Source: Roseateles sp.
GTDB lineage: Bacteria; Pseudomonadota; Gammaproteobacteria; Burkholderiales; Burkholderiaceae_C
Direction of reading: 5' to 3'
Length of the DNA stretch: 62,048 bases
NCBI RefSeq assembly: GCF_019237615.1
Contig: NZ_JAFAGT010000016.1
Coordinates: 1 to 62,048, forward strand
The translations under genes and the position numbers were made by a program. Below the pieces are notes generated by a model. The model was not told where the DNA came from and did no database searches. It saw only the letters and a program-made list of their open reading frames with translations. Numbering within the stretch: position 1 is the first letter of the stretch; every line of letters starts with the position of its first letter. Below, piece by piece: positions 35,594-43,741 of this stretch.

Positions 35594-36138
35594 GGATTCT
35601 TGGCATAGACCCCGGCCTGCAGACCACCGGCTTCGGCCTTGTCGATGCCGAGGGGGCGCGCCTGGCCTATGTCGCCAGCGGCACGATCAAGACCAGCGGC
35701 GTCGCGCTGGGTGACCTGCCCGGGCGACTGAAGATCCTCTACGACGGCATCCGCGAGGTCGTCGCGCGCTACCAGCCGCAATGCGCGGCGGTGGAGATCG
35801 TGTTCGTCAACGTGAACCCGCAGTCCACGCTGCTGCTGGGGCAGGCGCGCGGCGCCGCGCTGACCGCGCTGGTGTCGGCCGACCTCGCCGTCAGCGAGTA
35901 CACGGCCGTGCAGATGAAGAAGGCCGTCGCCGGCCACGGCCAGGCCAAGAAGGAGCAGGTGCAGGCCATGGTGCAGCGGCTCTTGAACCTGCCGGGCGTG
36001 CCGGGCAAGGACGCCGCCGACGCGCTGGGCCTGGCCATCATGCATGCCCATGCGCGCATCAGCTTCGAGGCGATGAGCCGCAGCACGACGCTGCAGCGCC
36101 GCCAGCATGCGCAGTTCAAGGGCGGGCGGACCTATTGA
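35590..36138 (+). CDS. ruvC: Crossover junction endodeoxyribonuclease RuvC
   Basis: RuvC resolves Holliday junctions. The 182-residue protein has the catalytic acidic residues: D7 in [12 protein letters not shown], the glutamate of AAVEIVFVN near residue 67, and the aspartate pair of [12 protein letters not shown] near 140. Length and motifs are standard. ruvA and ruvB, which usually follow in this order, are absent; a convergent guanidinium exporter gene comes next. Confidence 0.96.
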   Translation: MRILGIDPGLQTTGFGLVDAEGARLAYVASGTIKTSGVALGDLPGRLKILYDGIREVVARYQPQCAAVEIVFVNVNPQSTLLLGQARGAALTALVSADLAVSEYTAVQMKKAVAGHGQAKKEQVQAMVQRLLNLPGVPGKDAADALGLAIMHAHARISFEAMSRSTTLQRRQHAQFKGGRTY

Positions 36139-36153
36139 CCGCGCCGCCGTGGC

Positions 36154-36471
36154 TCAGGCCGTGGTCAGCTTCAGGCCGACGATGCCGGCCACGATGAGGC
36201 CCACGCAGGTCAGCCGCGCGACGGTCGCCGGCTCGTGGAACAGCAGCATGCCCAGCACTACCGTGCCGACGGCGCCAATGCCGGTCCAGACGGCATAGGC
36301 CGTGCCCACCGGCAGCGTGCGCATCGCCATGCCCAGCAATGCGACGCTGATCACCATTGCCGCCACGGTCCCGGCCGTGGGCCAGGGGCGCGTGAAACCC
36401 TCGGTGTACTTGAGGCCTATGGCCCAGCCCACTTCGAACAGGCCTGCGATGACCAGAATCAGCCATGCCAT
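36154..36471 (-). CDS. gdx: Guanidinium exporter Gdx (SugE-type SMR transporter)
   Basis: This 105-residue small multidrug resistance protein has four transmembrane helices with the membrane-embedded glutamate in [15 protein letters not shown] (E13) and the SugE/Gdx-type segments [21 protein letters not shown] and [10 protein letters not shown]. Gdx proteins exchange guanidinium for protons. The guanidine-II riboswitch directly upstream on the same strand makes this role much firmer than sequence family alone. Older annotation would call it SugE or a quaternary ammonium transporter. Confidence 0.95.
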   Translation of the reverse strand: MAWLILVIAGLFEVGWAIGLKYTEGFTRPWPTAGTVAAMVISVALLGMAMRTLPVGTAYAVWTGIGAVGTVVLGMLLFHEPATVARLTCVGLIVAGIVGLKLTTA

Positions 36472-36501
36472 GTGTATCTCCCGGCGCGCGAGCGCTCAGC
36501 G

Positions 36502-36549
36502 CTCGGGTCGTCCCGAGAGGTGAAGAAAGGCCGGCAAGGTCGTCCTTGC
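36502..36549 (-). promoter_or_regulatory. Guanidine-II (mini-ykkC) riboswitch
   Basis: Read on the minus strand, two hairpins occur in succession: GCAAGG-ACGA-CCTTGC (36549-36534) and CTCGGG-ACGA-CCCGAG (36517-36502), separated by 16 bases. Two stems, each capped by an ACGR tetraloop, define the mini-ykkC class, in which the loops dock on each other around guanidinium. The second hairpin lies about 20 bases before the GGGAGA ribosome site of the exporter gene, so control of translation initiation is likely: guanidine would switch the exporter on. Confidence 0.92.
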
Positions 36550-36600
36550 GGCATGCCGGCGCGATTTCTGATGACCAGCGCACGCAGTGTAGACAAGGGG

Positions 36601-36649
36601 CGCGCCGCAACCACCCAAGCCCGGGCGGAGCTTGGGTGGTTGCGGCGCG
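36601..36649. repeat. Perfect 20-bp inverted repeat with 9-base loop
   Basis: Bases 36601-36620 are the exact reverse complement of 36630-36649; the loop is CCGGGCGGA. There is no U-run on either side. It lies about 50 bases upstream of the riboswitch, overlapping where its promoter should be, and upstream of the small ORF at 36742 on the other strand. It may be a bidirectional Rho-independent-like barrier, a large operator, or a miniature mobile repeat. Confidence 0.85.
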
Positions 36650-36727
36650 ACAGTTGCAGGCGCGGCGGGCCCCGCATCGGGCTGCCGGCGCTCCCGACCG
36701 ATCCGCCGCATCCCGGGGCCTCTGGGG

Positions 36728-36741
36728 CATAGTCGCGGCCC
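36728..36741 (+). promoter_or_regulatory. Candidate -10 element for the small ORF/mdlA operon
   Basis: CATAGT at 36728-36733 ends eight bases before an ATG at 36742, again the close -10/ATG layout seen before lpxC and the plsC homologue. Confidence 0.35.
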
Positions 36742-36933
36742 ATGTCGCCTGCACTGCTCCTGATCGACGGGCCCGCCCGTTTCTGGCCGCCGCGTTGCGT
36801 CACGCTGAGTGGCGTGGTCGTGGGGTGTGATGTCGACGAACGGGGCGGCCCGGTCGTCGCCCTCGGGCTGGCGTCGCAGCCGTTGAACGACATGTCGACC
36901 CGGAGGATGCCGTGGCGGCGGTCCGGGCGATGA
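36742..36933 (+). CDS. Small hypothetical ORF coupled to the ABC exporter
   Basis: A 63-codon frame begins at ATG 36742 behind a -10-like CATAGT and ends in a TGA that overlaps the ATG of the ABC exporter gene (ATGA at 36930). Codon third positions are mostly G or C, as in neighbouring genes. The peptide has no signal, helix or domain I recognise. It may be a translated leader that couples to the exporter, or the spacing may be chance. Confidence 0.4.
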   Translation: MSPALLLIDGPARFWPPRCVTLSGVVVGCDVDERGGPVVALGLASQPLNDMSTRRMPWRRSGR

Positions 36934-38681
36934 GCCTCTCCCGCATGCTCGCCGGCTTCGTGCGCGAGCATTGGCGTGCCTACGCCGCCGCAGGCGCGAT
37001 GCTGAGTTGCATCGCGCTGTTGACCGTCTGGATCCCGCGCCAGGTGGGCCATGTCGTCGACGAACTGGTGGCCGGCGGGCTGCAGGGGCCCGCGCTGCTG
37101 CGGCAGCTGGGCCTGCTGGTCGCGGCCGGCCTCGTCATCTACCTGCTGCGCGCGGGCTGGCGGCTGACGCTGTTCAAGGCGTCCTTCCGCCTTGGCGCGC
37201 GGCTGCGCACGCAGCTGTTCGCGCGGCTGGCGCTGCAGGGGCCGGCCTACTTCCAGAGTCAGCGCACCGGCGACCTGATGGCGCTGGCGACCAACGACAT
37301 CGACACCGTGGAACAGGCCGCCGGCGAGGCCATGCTGGCGGGCTTCGACGGCTCGCAGACGCTGATCCTCGTGCTGGCCATGATGACCCTCGCCATCGAC
37401 TGGCGCCTGGGCCTCGCGGCGCTCCTGCCCTTCCCGCCGATGGCGCTGGCGTTCTGGTGGGTCTCCAAGCGCCTGCACCAGGCCGCCCAGGATTCGCTGA
37501 CACGCTTCGGCGACCTCAACCAGCAGGTGCAGGAGAGTCTGGCCGGTGTGCGCACCGTGCGCGCGCTGGGCCTGGTGGCGCGCAGCGAGGCGCAGTTTGG
37601 CGGCCTTGCCGACCGCGCTGCCGAGGCCAGCTTCCGCTCGCAGCGCCTGGAGGCCGCCTACGAGCCCGCCGTGGGCATGACGCTGTCCGCCGCGACGGCC
37701 ATCGCGCTGGCCGTGGGGGGCTGGCTGGTAGCGCGCGGCGAGATCAGCATCGGCCAGTTGACGGCCTTCACGATGTACCTGGGCCAGCTGATCTGGCCCA
37801 TGTTTGCGGCCGGCTGGGTGCTGGCGCTGCTGGAGCGCGGCCGCGCGGCCTGGATGCGGCTGGCGCCGGTACTGGATGCGCCGCTGACGCTGGCCGATGG
37901 AGGCAGTGCGGCGCTGCCGGCGCAGGCCTCGCTGCGGGCCGAGGCGCTGACGTTCAGCTTCCCCGGCGCCAAGCGGCCGGCCCTTGAGCAGGTGGACTTC
38001 ACGCTGGCGCCGGGCCGCACGCTGGGCATCGTCGGCGCCACCGGCGCGGGAAAGTCCACCCTGGTGCGTCTGCTGTTGCGCCAGGCCGAGCCCGATGCGG
38101 GCCGGCTGACGCTGGCCGGCACCGCTCTGCCCGAGCTGCCGCTGGCGACGCTGCGCGGCCATATTGCCTGGGTGCCGCAGGAGCCCTTCCTGTTCTCCGC
38201 CTCGGTGGCCGACAACATCGCGCTGGCCAAGCCCGGCGCCAGTCGCGACGAGATCGAGGCCGCGGCGCGGCTGGCGGCCGTGCACGACGACATCGCGCGG
38301 CTGCCGAACGGCTACGCGACGGAGGTGGGCGAGCGCGGCGTGACGCTGTCCGGCGGCCAGCGCCAGCGCGTCGCCATCGCCCGCGCACTGCTCAGCGACG
38401 CGCCGTTGCTGGTGCTGGACGACGCGCTGTCGGCCGTGGACACCGGTACCGAGACGGCCATCCTCGACCACCTGCGCGAGTTGCGCGCTGCGCGGCCGGA
38501 GCGCAGCGTCATCGTCATCGCGCACCGGCTGTCGGCGGTGATGGATGCGGACGAGGTCATCGTGCTGAGGCAGGGCCACGTCATCGAGCGCGGCGCGCAC
38601 CCGCAGCTCCTGGAGCTGGGCGGCTGGTACGCCTCGCAGTGGCGCTACCAACAGATCGAGGCCAGCCTTGAAGCCGCCTGA
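36930..38681 (+). CDS. Heterodimeric ABC exporter subunit, MdlA type
   Basis: The 583-residue half-transporter has six transmembrane helices (to about residue 300) and an ATPase domain with Walker A GATGAGKST from residue 369, signature LSGGQRQ and Walker B LLVLDDALSAVD. The residue after the Walker B aspartate is Asp, not the catalytic Glu, as in other MdlA/TM287-type subunits. With the next gene it should form an asymmetric exporter with one weak and one active ATP site. I take ATG 36930 because it overlaps the preceding stop; a GTG at 36912 is possible. The substrate is unknown. Confidence 0.9.
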   Translation: MSLSRMLAGFVREHWRAYAAAGAMLSCIALLTVWIPRQVGHVVDELVAGGLQGPALLRQLGLLVAAGLVIYLLRAGWRLTLFKASFRLGARLRTQLFARLALQGPAYFQSQRTGDLMALATNDIDTVEQAAGEAMLAGFDGSQTLILVLAMMTLAIDWRLGLAALLPFPPMALAFWWVSKRLHQAAQDSLTRFGDLNQQVQESLAGVRTVRALGLVARSEAQFGGLADRAAEASFRSQRLEAAYEPAVGMTLSAATAIALAVGGWLVARGEISIGQLTAFTMYLGQLIWPMFAAGWVLALLERGRAAWMRLAPVLDAPLTLADGGSAALPAQASLRAEALTFSFPGAKRPALEQVDFTLAPGRTLGIVGATGAGKSTLVRLLLRQAEPDAGRLTLAGTALPELPLATLRGHIAWVPQEPFLFSASVADNIALAKPGASRDEIEAAARLAAVHDDIARLPNGYATEVGERGVTLSGGQRQRVAIARALLSDAPLLVLDDALSAVDTGTETAILDHLRELRAARPERSVIVIAHRLSAVMDADEVIVLRQGHVIERGAHPQLLELGGWYASQWRYQQIEASLEAA

Positions 38682-40458
38682 GACCGCGAAGAAGCACGAG
38701 AAGCCGTGGCAGAGCGTGGGCCTGCTGCTGGACGCGGCGCACCCTGAGAAACCGCATCTGCTATGGGGCGCGCTGTGGCTGGTCATCGCCGCCGGCCTGG
38801 AGGTGCTGGCGCCCATGCTCGGCAAGCGCTACATCGACCACCACCTGCTGCCAGGCCATTACGACCTGGGCGAGATGGCGACGCTGCTTGCCTTGGTGCT
38901 GCTGACCGGCTGGGCCGCGTCGTGGATACGCTACGCGCAGCTGTCGCGCATGGCCGGCGTCGCTCGGCGTTCGGTACTGCGGCTGCGTGAGCGCGTCTAC
39001 GCGCACGTGCTGGCGCTGCCCATGGCCTTCTTCGACAAGGCCATCACGGGCCAGCTTGTCAGTCGCGTCACCAACGATACCGAGTCGGTCAACCAGCTCT
39101 ACCGCCAGGTGCTGTACGTGATGCTGGACTCGACCATCGTCGTCGCCGGCTCGCTGGTCGCGATGGCGGTGCTGGACTGGCGGCTGATGCTCATCGTCGC
39201 GACGCTGGTGCCGGCCATGGTCGTCATCATCCTGGGCTACCAGCGCCTGTCCGCGCCGGCCGTCGCGCGCACGCGCCAGCTGCGCAGCGACATCAACGCG
39301 CAGATGGCCGAGAGCATGGCCGGCATGGCCGTGCTGCAGGCCAGCGGCGCGGCAGACCGCTTCGGGCAGCGCTTCGAGATGACGAATGCCGAGCACCGGT
39401 TGTCGCGCATCGCCGAGCTGCGCGCCAACGCCTGGCTGCTGCGCCCTGCGCTGGACCTGATGAACGTGCTGTTGCTGGTCACCGTCATCTACAGCTTCGG
39501 CCGGCGCGAGCTGTCGGGCCTGGAGGTGGGCCTGCTGTATGCCTTTCTGGCCTACATCGCCCGCGTCGTCGAGCCACTGATCCAGATCACGATGCAGTTC
39601 GGCCAGCTGCAGCAGGCCATGGTCGCCGCGTCCCGCGTGCGCACACTGCTGGAGGAGGACGAGCACCGCGGCCCGGCGCAGGACGGGCGCGACATCGCGC
39701 AGGGCTGCATCCGCATCGAGGGGCTGAGCTTTGGCTACGACCCGGCGCGGCTCGTGTTGCACGACGTGGACGTGGACATCCCGGCCGGCAGCTTCGTCGG
39801 CATCGTGGGCCACACGGGCAGCGGCAAGAGCACGCTGCTGTCGCTGCTGCTGCGCTTCTACACGGCCCAGCAGGGCCGCATCACGGTGGACGGGCAACCG
39901 CTGGCCGCCGTGCCGGACGTGGCCTTCCGCGACGCGGTGGGCCTGGTGCCGCAGGAGCCTTATCTGATGTCGGCCAGCGTGCGCGACAACATCGCGATGG
40001 GTCGGCCGGGCATCTCGGACGAGGACGTCGAGGATGCCGCCCGCGCCGCCCGTGCGCATGACTTCATCGCCGCGCTGCCTCAGGGCTATGGCACGCGGCT
40101 GGGAGAGGGCGGAGCGCGCGTGTCCACCGGCCAGAAGCAACTGCTCGCGATGGCGCGGGCGCTGGCGGGCGCGCCGCGCATCCTGTTCCTGGACGAGGCC
40201 ACCAGCAACATCGACAGCGCGACCGAGCGGCTGGTCGGCGAGGCGCTGGCCGCGCTGCACGGCCGCGTGACGGTGGTGGCCATCGCGCACCGCCTGTCCA
40301 CCATACGTGCGGCCGACCAGATCCTCGTCCTCAACCACGGCCGCCTGCAGGAGCGCGGCACGCACGAGGTGCTGATGGGCCTGGACGGCGGCCTGTACCG
40401 CCGCCTCGTCGAGCTGCAGACGCTGGAGGAGGCCGAGGCCTATCCCGAGCCGGGCTGA
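38668..40458 (+). CDS. Heterodimeric ABC exporter subunit, MdlB type
   Basis: The second half-transporter (596 residues) has a six-helix membrane domain and an ATPase domain with Walker A GHTGSGKST, a non-canonical signature STGQKQL, and Walker B ILFLDEATSNID with the catalytic Glu. This complements the partner, which has a good LSGGQ but lacks the Glu, so the composite site formed by this Walker pair and the partner's signature is the active one. No ATG fits; TTG at 38668, overlapping the first gene by 14 bases, or GTG at 38716 are the candidate starts. Confidence 0.9.
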   Translation: MKPPETAKKHEKPWQSVGLLLDAAHPEKPHLLWGALWLVIAAGLEVLAPMLGKRYIDHHLLPGHYDLGEMATLLALVLLTGWAASWIRYAQLSRMAGVARRSVLRLRERVYAHVLALPMAFFDKAITGQLVSRVTNDTESVNQLYRQVLYVMLDSTIVVAGSLVAMAVLDWRLMLIVATLVPAMVVIILGYQRLSAPAVARTRQLRSDINAQMAESMAGMAVLQASGAADRFGQRFEMTNAEHRLSRIAELRANAWLLRPALDLMNVLLLVTVIYSFGRRELSGLEVGLLYAFLAYIARVVEPLIQITMQFGQLQQAMVAASRVRTLLEEDEHRGPAQDGRDIAQGCIRIEGLSFGYDPARLVLHDVDVDIPAGSFVGIVGHTGSGKSTLLSLLLRFYTAQQGRITVDGQPLAAVPDVAFRDAVGLVPQEPYLMSASVRDNIAMGRPGISDEDVEDAARAARAHDFIAALPQGYGTRLGEGGARVSTGQKQLLAMARALAGAPRILFLDEATSNIDSATERLVGEALAALHGRVTVVAIAHRLSTIRAADQILVLNHGRLQERGTHEVLMGLDGGLYRRLVELQTLEEAEAYPEPG

Positions 40459-40504
40459 TGTGGGTCAAGGCGGCGTTCCGCCCACCGCCCTAGGCTGCTT
40501 GGCC

Positions 40505-41662
40505 ATGAACGACCTTGCCGCCTCAGAGGCCCAAGTCCTGATCTGCGGTGCCGGCCCGGCCGGCCTGGCCCTGGCCTGTGCGCTGCATGACCGCGGCCTG
40601 GCCGTGCGCGTCCTGGAGCAGGCCGATGCCGCCGCGCTGGCTCGCCCGGCAGACGATGGCCGCGAGATCGCGCTGACCCACCGCTCACGCCGCGTGCTGG
40701 AGCAGCTGGGCCTGTGGGGGCGGCTGTGCGACATCGCGCCGCTGCGCCGCGCCAGCGTGCGCTCCAGCGGCACGCGCACGCCGCTGGCCTTCGAGGCCGC
40801 CGGGCAGGACCTCGGCTGGCTGGTCGCCAACCACCGCATCCGCGCCGCAGCCTGGGAGGCGGCGCAGCAGCGCGGCATGGACATCCGCTGCGGGCGCCAG
40901 GTCGCCGGCTTCTGGCGCGAGGCCCGGGTCGCCGTCGTGCAGACGCGCACCGGCGAGCGCCATGCGGCGCCGCTGGTCGTCGCGGCCGACAGCCGCTTCT
41001 CGCCGTTACGCCGCCTCGCCGGCATCGCCGCCCGCCACCACGACTTCGGCCGCAGTGCGCTGCTCGTGCCGCTGACGCATGAGCGCGAGCACGAAGGCCT
41101 GGCGCAGGAATGCTTTCTCGAAGGCCGCACGCTGGCGCTGCTGCCCAAGACCGGTCGCCGCAGCTCGGCCGTGTGGACCGTCGCGAACGCCGAGTTGCCG
41201 CGAATCGCCGCGATGGATGACGCCGCGTTCGCCGCCGCCATAGCGGCCGCGGCCGAGGGCAGCCTGGGCGAGATGCGCGTGGACGGCGCGCGCCACGTCT
41301 ATCCGCTGGTGGCCGTCTGGGCGCAGCGCTTCGTCGCGCCGCGCCTGGCTTTGATCGGCGATGCGGCGGTGGGCATGCACCCGGTCACGGCCCATGGCTA
41401 CAACCTGGGGCTCCACGGCGTTGAGGCGCTGTCGCGGCGACTGGAGCCGGGGTGCGACCCGGGCGAGATGGGCGCCCTGCTGGCCTATGAGGCAGAGCAC
41501 CGCCGCGCGGCTGGCCCGCTGTATGCCGGCACCAATGCGCTGGTGCGCTTCTTCACCGACGACCGCGCGCCGGTGCTGGCGTTGCGCAGGGCCGTCATCG
41601 ACATGGCCCGACACCTGCCGCCGCTGCGTGCGGCGATCACGCGGCGGCTGGTGGACGCCTAG
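40505..41662 (+). CDS. UbiH/UbiM-type FAD-dependent ubiquinone-pathway hydroxylase
   Basis: The 385-residue protein is a class A flavoprotein monooxygenase. It has the Rossmann motif VLICGAGPAGLALACAL with VLEQAD, and the C-terminal FAD signature IGDAAVGMHPVTAHGYNLGL, which strongly resembles UbiM, the 5-demethoxyubiquinol hydroxylase found in many betaproteobacteria. It would act in ubiquinone biosynthesis at the membrane. Assignment among UbiH, UbiI, UbiF and UbiM is from that motif only. Its 3' end overlaps a convergent patatin gene by 26 bases. Confidence 0.82.
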   Translation: MNDLAASEAQVLICGAGPAGLALACALHDRGLAVRVLEQADAAALARPADDGREIALTHRSRRVLEQLGLWGRLCDIAPLRRASVRSSGTRTPLAFEAAGQDLGWLVANHRIRAAAWEAAQQRGMDIRCGRQVAGFWREARVAVVQTRTGERHAAPLVVAADSRFSPLRRLAGIAARHHDFGRSALLVPLTHEREHEGLAQECFLEGRTLALLPKTGRRSSAVWTVANAELPRIAAMDDAAFAAAIAAAAEGSLGEMRVDGARHVYPLVAVWAQRFVAPRLALIGDAAVGMHPVTAHGYNLGLHGVEALSRRLEPGCDPGEMGALLAYEAEHRRAAGPLYAGTNALVRFFTDDRAPVLALRRAVIDMARHLPPLRAAITRRLVDA

Positions 41663-42893
41663 CTTCCAGCATGCTCAACGACCCGCGCAGCGAGCGCAGC
41701 GCGGCCTCCATGCGCGTTTCGCCCGGCAAGGACAGCAGACGGGCTTCGCGGTCGGCCAGCCGGTCCTCGCGCAGCGTCAGGCCGACGCGCTGGAGCTGCG
41801 GCTTCAGCGTCGCGGCGCGCTCGCGTAGCAGCTCGCGCGTGGCCTGGTAGGCATGCTCGGCCAGCTTTCGGCGCTGCGCATAGCCGAAGGTATTGGCCAT
41901 GAACAGCTCGGCGTCGCGCGGGTCGGGCTCGAACAGCAGGATGTCGGTCCGCGGGTGCGTGCGCTCGTAGCCCTTCAGGCCCAGCGCCAGCCGCGAGTGG
42001 ATCAGCGAGCGGAAGGTCTGCGACAGCACCAGCGGCAGGCCGCCGTCCACCAGCCGATGAATGCGCGGTTGCTGCGCGCGCAGCGCCGGGCGGCCCAGCT
42101 TGTGGGCCAGCTTCCGCGCCCTGCGCGAGCGCGCGTCGCGCGGCGACATCCGGTTGCTCGCGTAGGGCACCAACGGGTTCAGGCAGATCAGCAGGTCCAG
42201 CCCGCGGTCCAGCAGCACGGAGGCATGCAGCGTCTTCTTCAACGCGCCGTCCACGTAGTGGCGCCCGGCAATCTCCACTGGCGGGAACAGGCCCGGCAGC
42301 GCGGCGCTGGCCTGCACTGCCTGTGCGATGGGCACATGGTCCCAGCCCGCGGTGCCGAATGGGATGGCCTCGCCGCTGTCCAGATCGGTGGCCACCAGCA
42401 CGAGGCGGCGGCGCAGCGCGCGGAAGTCGTTCGTGCGGCCAGGCTCGGCGAAGACGCGGCTCAGCGCAGCAGCCAGGCGCTCGCTGCTGAGCAGGCCGGT
42501 GGGCAGCACGCGTCCCAGGCGCTCGACGGCCCCCGGCACGGAGCGGCCCTCCAGCACCACGTCGCGCACCGCGTCGGCCAGCAGGCCCGGCAACAGGCGC
42601 AGGCGTGCACCGAACTCGGCCCAGGCCGGCTGCAGCAGTTCCGCGGGGTCGAAGCGGTCGGGCGCCTCGGTGCTGTTCTCGATGAAGACGGCGCAGAGCT
42701 GGCGCGGCGTCATGCCGTTGGCCAGGCCTGCGGCGATGAAGCCGCCCGCGCTGACGCCGATGTAGCCGTCGCAGGCGCTGAAGTCCAGGCCATCAACGGC
42801 GTCCTCCAGCGCACAAAGGGCGCCCACTTCATAGATGGCGCCCAGCGGGCCGCCGCCTGCCAGGGCCAGGCCGATCTTCTTCGGTCGGCTCAT
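41637..42893 (-). CDS. Patatin-like phospholipase
   Basis: The 418-residue protein has the patatin domain: the oxyanion AGGGPLGAIYEVGAL motif near residue 12, the nucleophile GVSAGG near 47, and the catalytic aspartate in VDGALKKTL near 215. Such enzymes hydrolyse acyl ester bonds of lipids; some bind storage granules. The C-terminal third is Arg-rich and specific to this subgroup. It lies 19 bases downstream of the phasin gene on the same strand, so a link with polyester or lipid granules is possible but inferred. Confidence 0.88.
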   Translation of the reverse strand: MSRPKKIGLALAGGGPLGAIYEVGALCALEDAVDGLDFSACDGYIGVSAGGFIAAGLANGMTPRQLCAVFIENSTEAPDRFDPAELLQPAWAEFGARLRLLPGLLADAVRDVVLEGRSVPGAVERLGRVLPTGLLSSERLAAALSRVFAEPGRTNDFRALRRRLVLVATDLDSGEAIPFGTAGWDHVPIAQAVQASAALPGLFPPVEIAGRHYVDGALKKTLHASVLLDRGLDLLICLNPLVPYASNRMSPRDARSRRARKLAHKLGRPALRAQQPRIHRLVDGGLPLVLSQTFRSLIHSRLALGLKGYERTHPRTDILLFEPDPRDAELFMANTFGYAQRRKLAEHAYQATRELLRERAATLKPQLQRVGLTLREDRLADREARLLSLPGETRMEAALRSLRGSLSMLEARRPPAAA

Positions 42894-42911
42894 CGCGGCG
42901 GGGGTCTAGCC

Positions 42912-43535
42912 TCAGGCCTGCGCGGCCTTGGCTGTCGCTGCCGTCTTCCGGGCCGGGGCGGCCTTACTGGCGGGCGTAGCTGCGGCCTTCTTGGCCACGG
43001 GCTTCCTGGCGGCGGGCGCCTTCTTCGCGATGGCGGCCTTCTTCACGGCGGTGGCTTTCTTGGCAGCGGGCTTGCGGGCCGCCTTCACCGGTGCCTCCTG
43101 CAGGCCGGCGGACTGGGCTAGAGCATCGATGCGCTTGATGAGGCTGTCGATGTCGCCGGCGGACGGCACGCCCAGGCTCTTCAAGGCCTTGGCGACGCGC
43201 TGCTCGAAGATGGCCTCCAGCTTGTCCCACTGGTGACCGGCCTTGGCACCCATGTCGCCGGCCATGCCACTGACCTTGCTGGCCACTGCGCTGAGCTTTT
43301 CCTCGGCGGCGGACTGTGTCTTCTTCTGCAACTTCAGTCCCTCCGAGACCAGGGCCTCGAACACCTTGGAGCCTTCGCCCTGGGCCTTGGCGAAGGAGGC
43401 GAGGCCGGCGGCCCAGATCTGCTGTGCACTGTCCTTCACGTTCTGTGCCATCGCGCCGTCGAGCAGGCCAGCGGGGAAGCCGGTGGCAGCCGAGGTCTTC
43501 TTCTTGTCAGCCATCTTCTGGAGCTTCTTGACCAT
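42912..43535 (-). CDS. Phasin-type PHA granule protein with histone-like tail (PhaM/PhaF type)
   Basis: The 207-residue protein has an N-terminal helical phasin-like domain (AQQIWAAGLASFAKAQGEGSKVFEALVSEG, about residues 30-60) and a lysine/alanine-rich tail with repeated AAKKA and PAKK motifs from about residue 140, like histone H1. PhaF and PhaM proteins of this layout bind polyhydroxyalkanoate granules with one end and DNA with the other, helping granules to be shared at division. The start at 43535 follows an AAGGAC ribosome site. The low-complexity tail blurs family assignment. Confidence 0.85.
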   Translation of the reverse strand: MVKKLQKMADKKKTSAATGFPAGLLDGAMAQNVKDSAQQIWAAGLASFAKAQGEGSKVFEALVSEGLKLQKKTQSAAEEKLSAVASKVSGMAGDMGAKAGHQWDKLEAIFEQRVAKALKSLGVPSAGDIDSLIKRIDALAQSAGLQEAPVKAARKPAAKKATAVKKAAIAKKAPAARKPVAKKAAATPASKAAPARKTAATAKAAQA

Positions 43536-43741
43536 GGTGGGTGTCCTTGCGAGTTGCGCAGATTGTTGAGTGGGCCGATGGCACTGTAGCGGCCGCATCC
43601 CGCTCCAGCACGGCGATTCCTAGTGAGTGCGCTCTACGAGTGGGGTCGCGTTTCCTCGGGAAAGTGCGCAGCGGGGTGCCGCGGGCGCTGGTGAAGAATC
43701 AGACGCGAATCGCCCCCCAACTTCAAGAGCAGGAGACCCGC

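Noticed and set aside
36912-36930. GTG at 36912 as start of the MdlA-type subunit
   Set aside because: ATG 36930 overlaps the preceding stop and gives a family-like N-terminus; the GTG cannot be fully excluded.
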